A model generated the notes under the pieces. That model saw only the letters and a list, made by a program, of their open reading frames with translations. It searched no databases and had not been told where the DNA came from. Positions 39,391 through 42,847 of a DNA stretch of 42,847 nucleotides are shown here, in pieces. The DNA lies in the NCBI GenBank assembly GCA_031367325.1, contig JANLPQ010000095.1:1-42847 (forward strand), read 5' to 3'. The DNA is from JAAFIP01 sp031367325 (GTDB lineage Bacteria; Pseudomonadota; Gammaproteobacteria; Burkholderiales; Burkholderiaceae_C). Made by a program: the position numbers and the translations under genes. Within the stretch, counting starts at the first letter, position 1. Every line of letters starts with the position of its first letter.

Positions 39391-41582
39391 CGGTCAAGGT
39401 TCATCACCTTAGTCCACGCGGCTACAAAGTCGTGTACAAAGTCTTGCTGCGCGTCGTCGCTGGCATACACCTCGGCAATAGCGCGCAGCTGCGAATTTGA
39501 GCCAAATACCAGGTCGCTTATCGTGCCTGTCCACTTCACCTGGCCCGTGGCCCGGTCGCGGCCATCTAGCACGCTATCCGATGCAGCGGACTTTTGCCAC
39601 TGTGTGTCCATCTTGCACAAGTTTACAAAGAAGTCGTTGGTCAGCGTGCCGGGCCGCTGGGTAAACACGCCATGCTGCGCCTGCCCAAAGTTAGCATTCA
39701 GCGCGCGCATGCCACCTATTAACACCGTCATCTCGGGCGCAGTTAGCGTCAGCAGGTTGGCTTGGTCGATCAGCAGCTCTGCCGCAAACGGCGCATGGTC
39801 TGCGCGCAGGTAGTTGCGAAAGCCATCTGCAGTAGGCTCTAGCACGGCAAACGCATGCACATCCGTCTGCGCCTGCGTTGCGTCTGTACGGCCGGGCGAG
39901 AAGGGCACAGTTACATCAACACCCGCCTTCTTAGCAGCCGCCTCCACCGCTGCGCAGCCACCTAAAACAATCAGGTCAGCTAGCGAGATTTTTTTACCGC
40001 CCGAATTTACACTGGTCTGCGCAGTGTTAAATTCTTTTTGCACAGCCTCTAGCGTTGCCAATACCTTGGCCAGCTCAGCCGGTTGGTTAACCTCCCAGTC
40101 CTTTTGCGGTGCCAGCCGAATGCGCGCACCATTGGCCCCGCCGCGCTTGTCGCTACCGCGAAAGGTAGACGCCGACGCCCACGCCGTGGTGACCAGCTGG
40201 GTAATAGACAGGCCCGATGCCAATAGCGTGGCCTTTAGCGCCGCAATGTCTTGCGCGCCCACCAGCGGGTGGTCTACTGCGGGCACCGGGTCTTGCCATA
40301 TCAGTTCTTCTTTAGGCACCAGGGCACCTAGGTAGCGGGTACGCGGCCCCATGTCGCGGTGCGTTAGCTTGAACCACGCGCGAGCGTAGGCGTCGGCAAA
40401 CTCTGCTGGGTTGGCCATAAAGTGGCGCGCTATCTTTTCGTATGCGGGGTCCATGCGCATGGCCATGTCGGCGGTGGTCATCATGGGCGCATGGCGCTGC
40501 GTGGGGTCGTGCGCGTCGGGCACGTCACCTGCGGTTGACTTGTCTGTGGGTGTCCACTGGTGTGCGCCAGCGGGGCTTTTGGTTAGCTCCCACTCGTGGC
40601 CAAACAGGTTTTCAAAATAGCCGTTGTCCCACTGTATCGGGTTGTTGGTCCACGCGCCCTCTATGCCGCTGGTAATGGTGTGCACGCCTTTGCCACTGCC
40701 AAAGCTACTTATCCAACCCAGGCCTTGGTGCTCTATGCCTGCACCTTCTGGTTCGGGCCCTACTTGCGCCACATCGCCTGCGCCGTGGCACTTGCCAAAC
40801 GTGTGGCCGCCTGCAGTGAGTGCTACAGTTTCATAGTCGTTCATAGCCATGCGGGCAAAGGTTTCGCGTATGTCGCGTGCTGAACCTAGTGGGTCGGGTA
40901 CACCGTTGGGCCCCTCAGGGTTCACGTAGATCAAGCCCATTTGCACGGCAGCCAGTGGGTTAGCCAGCTCGCGGTCGCCGCTGTAGCGCTCGTCGGCCAG
41001 CCACTTGCCCTCTGGGCCCCAGTAAATGTCTTCTTCAGGTTCCCAAATGTCGGGGCGGCCACCTGCAAAACCAAAGGTTTTAAAACCCATCGAGTCCATG
41101 GCCACGTTACCCGTTAGCACCATCAGGTCGGCCCACGACAGCTTGCGGCCATACTTTTGCTTGATAGGCCACAGCAGGCGGCGCGCTTTGTCTAGGTTGC
41201 CGTTGTCGGGCCAGCTGTTCAGCGGTGCAAACCGCTGCGAGCCACTGCCCGCACCGCCGCGCCCGTCGGCAATGCGGTACGTACCTGCAGCGTGCCAGGC
41301 CATGCGCACAAAAAACGGGCCATAGTGGCCATAGTCGGCAGGCCACCAGTCTTGTGAATCAGTCATCAACGCAGTGAGGTCTTTGACCACGGCGTGCAGG
41401 TCAAGCGTTTTAAATTCTTTGGCGTAGTCAAAGTTTGCCTCCATCGGGCTGGACTTAGCCGAATGCTGGTGCAGCATCTTCACGTCCAGCTGGTTAGGCC
41501 ACCAGTTTTGTTTGGGTTTCACACTGGCTGCGGTAGGTTTGCTAGACACGCCTGCAAACGGGCATTTCAATTCGGTAGTCAT
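39375..41582 (-). CDS. katG: Catalase-peroxidase
   Basis: A 735-residue heme enzyme that dismutates hydrogen peroxide and has broad peroxidase activity. Distal pocket R93-W96-H97 (VRMAWHAAGTYR), proximal H260 (TAGGHTFGKCHGAG), and the covalent Met-Tyr-Trp cofactor residues W96, Y219 (MGLIYVNPEG) and M245 (ARMAMNDY) are present. The C-terminal, catalytically silent domain is complete (to MNLDRFDLY). AAAGGACTCTCACC precedes the ATG. Oxidative-stress control (OxyR) is expected but no clear OxyR site was seen. Confidence 0.97.
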   Translation of the reverse strand: MTTELKCPFAGVSSKPTAASVKPKQNWWPNQLDVKMLHQHSAKSSPMEANFDYAKEFKTLDLHAVVKDLTALMTDSQDWWPADYGHYGPFFVRMAWHAAGTYRIADGRGGAGSGSQRFAPLNSWPDNGNLDKARRLLWPIKQKYGRKLSWADLMVLTGNVAMDSMGFKTFGFAGGRPDIWEPEEDIYWGPEGKWLADERYSGDRELANPLAAVQMGLIYVNPEGPNGVPDPLGSARDIRETFARMAMNDYETVALTAGGHTFGKCHGAGDVAQVGPEPEGAGIEHQGLGWISSFGSGKGVHTITSGIEGAWTNNPIQWDNGYFENLFGHEWELTKSPAGAHQWTPTDKSTAGDVPDAHDPTQRHAPMMTTADMAMRMDPAYEKIARHFMANPAEFADAYARAWFKLTHRDMGPRTRYLGALVPKEELIWQDPVPAVDHPLVGAQDIAALKATLLASGLSITQLVTTAWASASTFRGSDKRGGANGARIRLAPQKDWEVNQPAELAKVLATLEAVQKEFNTAQTSVNSGGKKISLADLIVLGGCAAVEAAAKKAGVDVTVPFSPGRTDATQAQTDVHAFAVLEPTADGFRNYLRADHAPFAAELLIDQANLLTLTAPEMTVLIGGMRALNANFGQAQHGVFTQRPGTLTNDFFVNLCKMDTQWQKSAASDSVLDGRDRATGQVKWTGTISDLVFGSNSQLRAIAEVYASDDAQQDFVHDFVAAWTKVMNLDRFDLY

Positions 41583-41709
41583 GGTGAGAGTCCTTTCAAT
41601 GCAGTGCCTTTGGCGGGTAGCTAGGCAACACAGCCTGAATACTAAAACTATTAGCTTTTAATATCTAATTGATTTTGGCTATATTGACCATTGCGCTAAG
41701 GCTAAAACG

Positions 41710-41774
41710 CTACTTAATACATAGCTGCTTGAGCAGGTTTTACTTGCACTTTCGGCGTAAAACACTATAAAAAT
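41710..41774 (+). repeat. Dispersed repeat, long copy
   Basis: GCTACTTAATACATAGCTGC, TTGAGCAGGTTTTACTTGCA and CTTTCGGCGTAAAACACTAT with AAAAA. It lies in the 230-bp spacer upstream of katG. Confidence 0.85.
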
Positions 41775-41816
41775 GCGCCTCGCGCCCTGCAAACTCTTTA
41801 AGAACTCAGTGAGGCC

Positions 41817-41948
41817 GTGTTCGTACGTCGCAAGATGCTGGGTCTCAAGCAAAGCGATATAGCGACCAAGGTGGGCGTTACGCCAAGATACCACATCACG
41901 CTGTACATTAATACAGTATTTAGGCAAAGCCTAAATCCACCAAATTAA
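41817..41948 (+). pseudogene. Remnant of an XRE helix-turn-helix gene
   Basis: From GTG 41817 the frame reads VRRKMLGLKQSDIATKVGVT then PRYHITLYINTVFRQSLNPP and stop at 41948. The first 28 residues fit helices 1-3 of an XRE domain (R-K-M-L-G-L-x-Q-x-D-I-A-x-x-V-G-V-T); the rest of the domain is missing or replaced. It has a stop just upstream and no ribosome site. Most likely a decayed regulator or antitoxin, though a 43-residue peptide cannot be excluded. Confidence 0.55.
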
Positions 41949-41965
41949 TGGCTTCGATTAGCCAT
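41948..41965. promoter_or_regulatory. Dyad upstream of the HigBA-like locus
   Basis: ATGGCT-TCGATT-AGCCAT is a perfect dyad 31 bases before the toxin start, followed by an AT-rich stretch with TATATA. This is where the antitoxin of such loci usually binds to repress its own promoter. Confidence 0.45.
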
Positions 41966-41996
41966 AAAAAATACAGATTTATATATAAAATATCCC

Positions 41997-42352
41997 ATGG
42001 AAGAAGAAAAACCGCTAGAGTGGATAGGTGCAGCCAAGCGCGACTTGATGGACTTTCCAGATGAGGTGCGTCGTGCGGTAGGTTACGCACTGGGCGTAGC
42101 GCAGCTAGGTGCAAAGCACCCCGCAGCCAAGCCGTGGAAAGGCGAGGGCGCAGGCGTGCTAGAGGTGGTAGAGGCCAACGACGGCAATGCCTACCGCGCC
42201 GTCTACAGCGTGCGCTTTGCCAAGGCTGTGTACGTACTGCACTGCTTTCAGTAAAAGTCCCCCAGCGGTTACGTACTGCTAAAACGGATATCGACCTGGT
42301 ACACCAGCGGCTCAAAGCCGCCACGCAACATTACGAGAAAAACTATGGCTAA
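41997..42352 (+). pseudogene. Disrupted HigB/Gp49-like RelE-superfamily toxin
   Basis: The first 85 residues (KPLEWIGAAKRDLMDFPDEV; AAKPWKGEGAGVLEVVEAND; YRAVYSVRFAKAVYVLHCFQ) fit the phage-derived Gp49-like toxin family, which cleaves ribosome-bound mRNA. Translation then meets TAA at 42252-42254, just where family members continue with KKS. The rest of the domain (RTAKTDIDLVHQRLKAATQH and YEKNYG) lies in another frame and ends at 42352, overlapping the antitoxin ATG by 8 bases as in intact loci. So the toxin lost its C-terminal third by a stop plus a one-base frameshift, or by one complex event. The missing part carries conserved residues, so activity is doubtful. Confidence 0.85.
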
Positions 42353-42704
42353 ACCACCTGCAAACAAAGTTACCACCGTGCAAGGGACTACCATCGAGCG
42401 CAGCAGCGGTAACGTTTTTGCCGACCTGGGCCTGGCCGAGCCCGAAGAGCTTAAAACCAAGCTGGTCCTGGCCGTGCGCCTGAACGAACGCATCACAGCG
42501 CTAGGCCTGAAACAAGCCGAGCTAGCCAAACGCCTGGGCATCGCCCAGCCCAACGTTTCTGCCCTGCAAAACTACCGGCTAGATAACTTTTCGTCCGAAA
42601 AACTGCTGGAGTTCTTCAACGCCCTAGGCTACGACGTAGATTTGCTCATCCGCCCCGCGCCCAGCACCCGCCGGGGTGCGATGCAGGTGTTGATGGCAGC
42701 TTGA
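42345..42704 (+). CDS. XRE-family antitoxin (HigA-like)
   Basis: A 119-residue antitoxin of the type paired with Gp49-like toxins. After a 35-residue N-terminus (FADLGLAEPEELKTKLVLAVRLN) comes the helix-turn-helix LKQAELAKRLGIAQPNVSAL and the family ending LLEFFNALGYDVDLLIRPAP. It is intact although its toxin is broken. It should neutralise related toxins and bind the dyad at 41948-41965; both are inferred. Confidence 0.92.
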   Translation: MAKPPANKVTTVQGTTIERSSGNVFADLGLAEPEELKTKLVLAVRLNERITALGLKQAELAKRLGIAQPNVSALQNYRLDNFSSEKLLEFFNALGYDVDLLIRPAPSTRRGAMQVLMAA

Positions 42705-42708
42705 TACG

Positions 42709-42773
42709 CTACATATTCAGTAGCTGCTTGAGCAGTATTTACTTGGGCTAGCGGCTTAAATCACTATTAAAAA
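42709..42773 (+). repeat. Dispersed repeat, long copy
   Basis: CTACATATTCAGTAGCTGCT, TGAGCAGTATTTACTTGGGC and TAGCGGCTTAAATCACTATT with AAAAA. Five bases after the antitoxin stop; nothing further is seen up to the window end. Confidence 0.85.
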
Positions 42774-42847
42774 CCCTAAAAATAAGGCCGTCCAGCAGTG
42801 CGCAGTCTCACACCGCACACCTGCCAACCTTTGCACCTATTGCAGTG

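Noticed and set aside
41583..41700. OxyR operator upstream of katG
   Set aside because: Some ATAG/CTAA-like words occur, but spacing and symmetry do not fit the four-part OxyR consensus.
1..42847. rRNA, tRNA and CRISPR arrays
   Set aside because: Scanned by eye without finding a cloverleaf with TTCRA arm, rRNA-like segments or regularly spaced repeats; the dispersed repeats are far apart and not array-like.

Overview
The window looks like a chromosomal segment of a betaproteobacterium (Burkholderiales), most likely a member of the Comamonadaceae. The supports are the rpsF-priB-rpsR-rplI order, a protocatechuate 4,5-cleavage cluster in the arrangement known from Comamonas, several protein families typical of the group, and a dispersed ~60-bp repeat (core ATAGCTGCTTGAGCAG) present in about eleven copies. 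The genus is not fixed by what can be read here. No rRNA, tRNA or CRISPR array was recognised.

Left end (1-3740): an integron integrase with a sigma70 promoter overlapped by a textbook LexA box. The cassette side of the integron probably lies beyond base 1. To the right is a short run of small minus-strand genes: a PIN-domain toxin with a small partner, an antidote gene broken by two frameshifts, a membrane protein, and an orphan MazE-like antitoxin.

Housekeeping part (3744-14033): a mercaptopyruvate/thiosulfate sulfurtransferase enlarged by low-complexity insertions stands divergent from the ribosomal operon rpsF-priB-rpsR-rplI, which has a candidate autoregulatory leader and a clear terminator. 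Then follow a conserved unknown membrane protein, periplasmic CpdB, a DUF2069 protein, a YihY-family protein, an AT-rich YjgN/M48-peptidase pair, and an SRPBCC protein.

Catabolic part (14157-25102): a divergent LysR regulator and galD-ligJ-ligK-ligI-ligA-ligB-ligC, which together take protocatechuate through ring cleavage, oxidation, lactone hydrolysis, tautomerisation, hydration and aldol cleavage to pyruvate and oxaloacetate. The transporter gene found in the Comamonas cluster is absent. After a 650-bp spacer holding two long inverted repeats come an N-formylglutamate amidohydrolase, a histone-deacetylase/acetylpolyamine-deacetylase family enzyme and an L-2-hydroxyglutarate-oxidase-like flavoprotein.

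Envelope and unknown genes (25244-30307): five proteins with signal, lipoprotein or membrane segments and no assigned function, then a cysteine-free glutaredoxin-like protein, a DUF427 protein and a 50-residue membrane peptide.

Right part (30612-42847): eutB-eutC with an APC permease (ethanolamine use without a microcompartment); a LysR regulator divergent from a glutathione transferase and a CmcJ-like protein; an ohrR-ohr peroxide module; a Tat-exported dienelactone-hydrolase-like protein; katG; and at the end a HigBA-like toxin-antitoxin locus whose toxin gene is disrupted while its antitoxin is intact. Several of these genes (ohr, ohrR, katG, gst, Grx-like) point to oxidative and electrophile stress handling.
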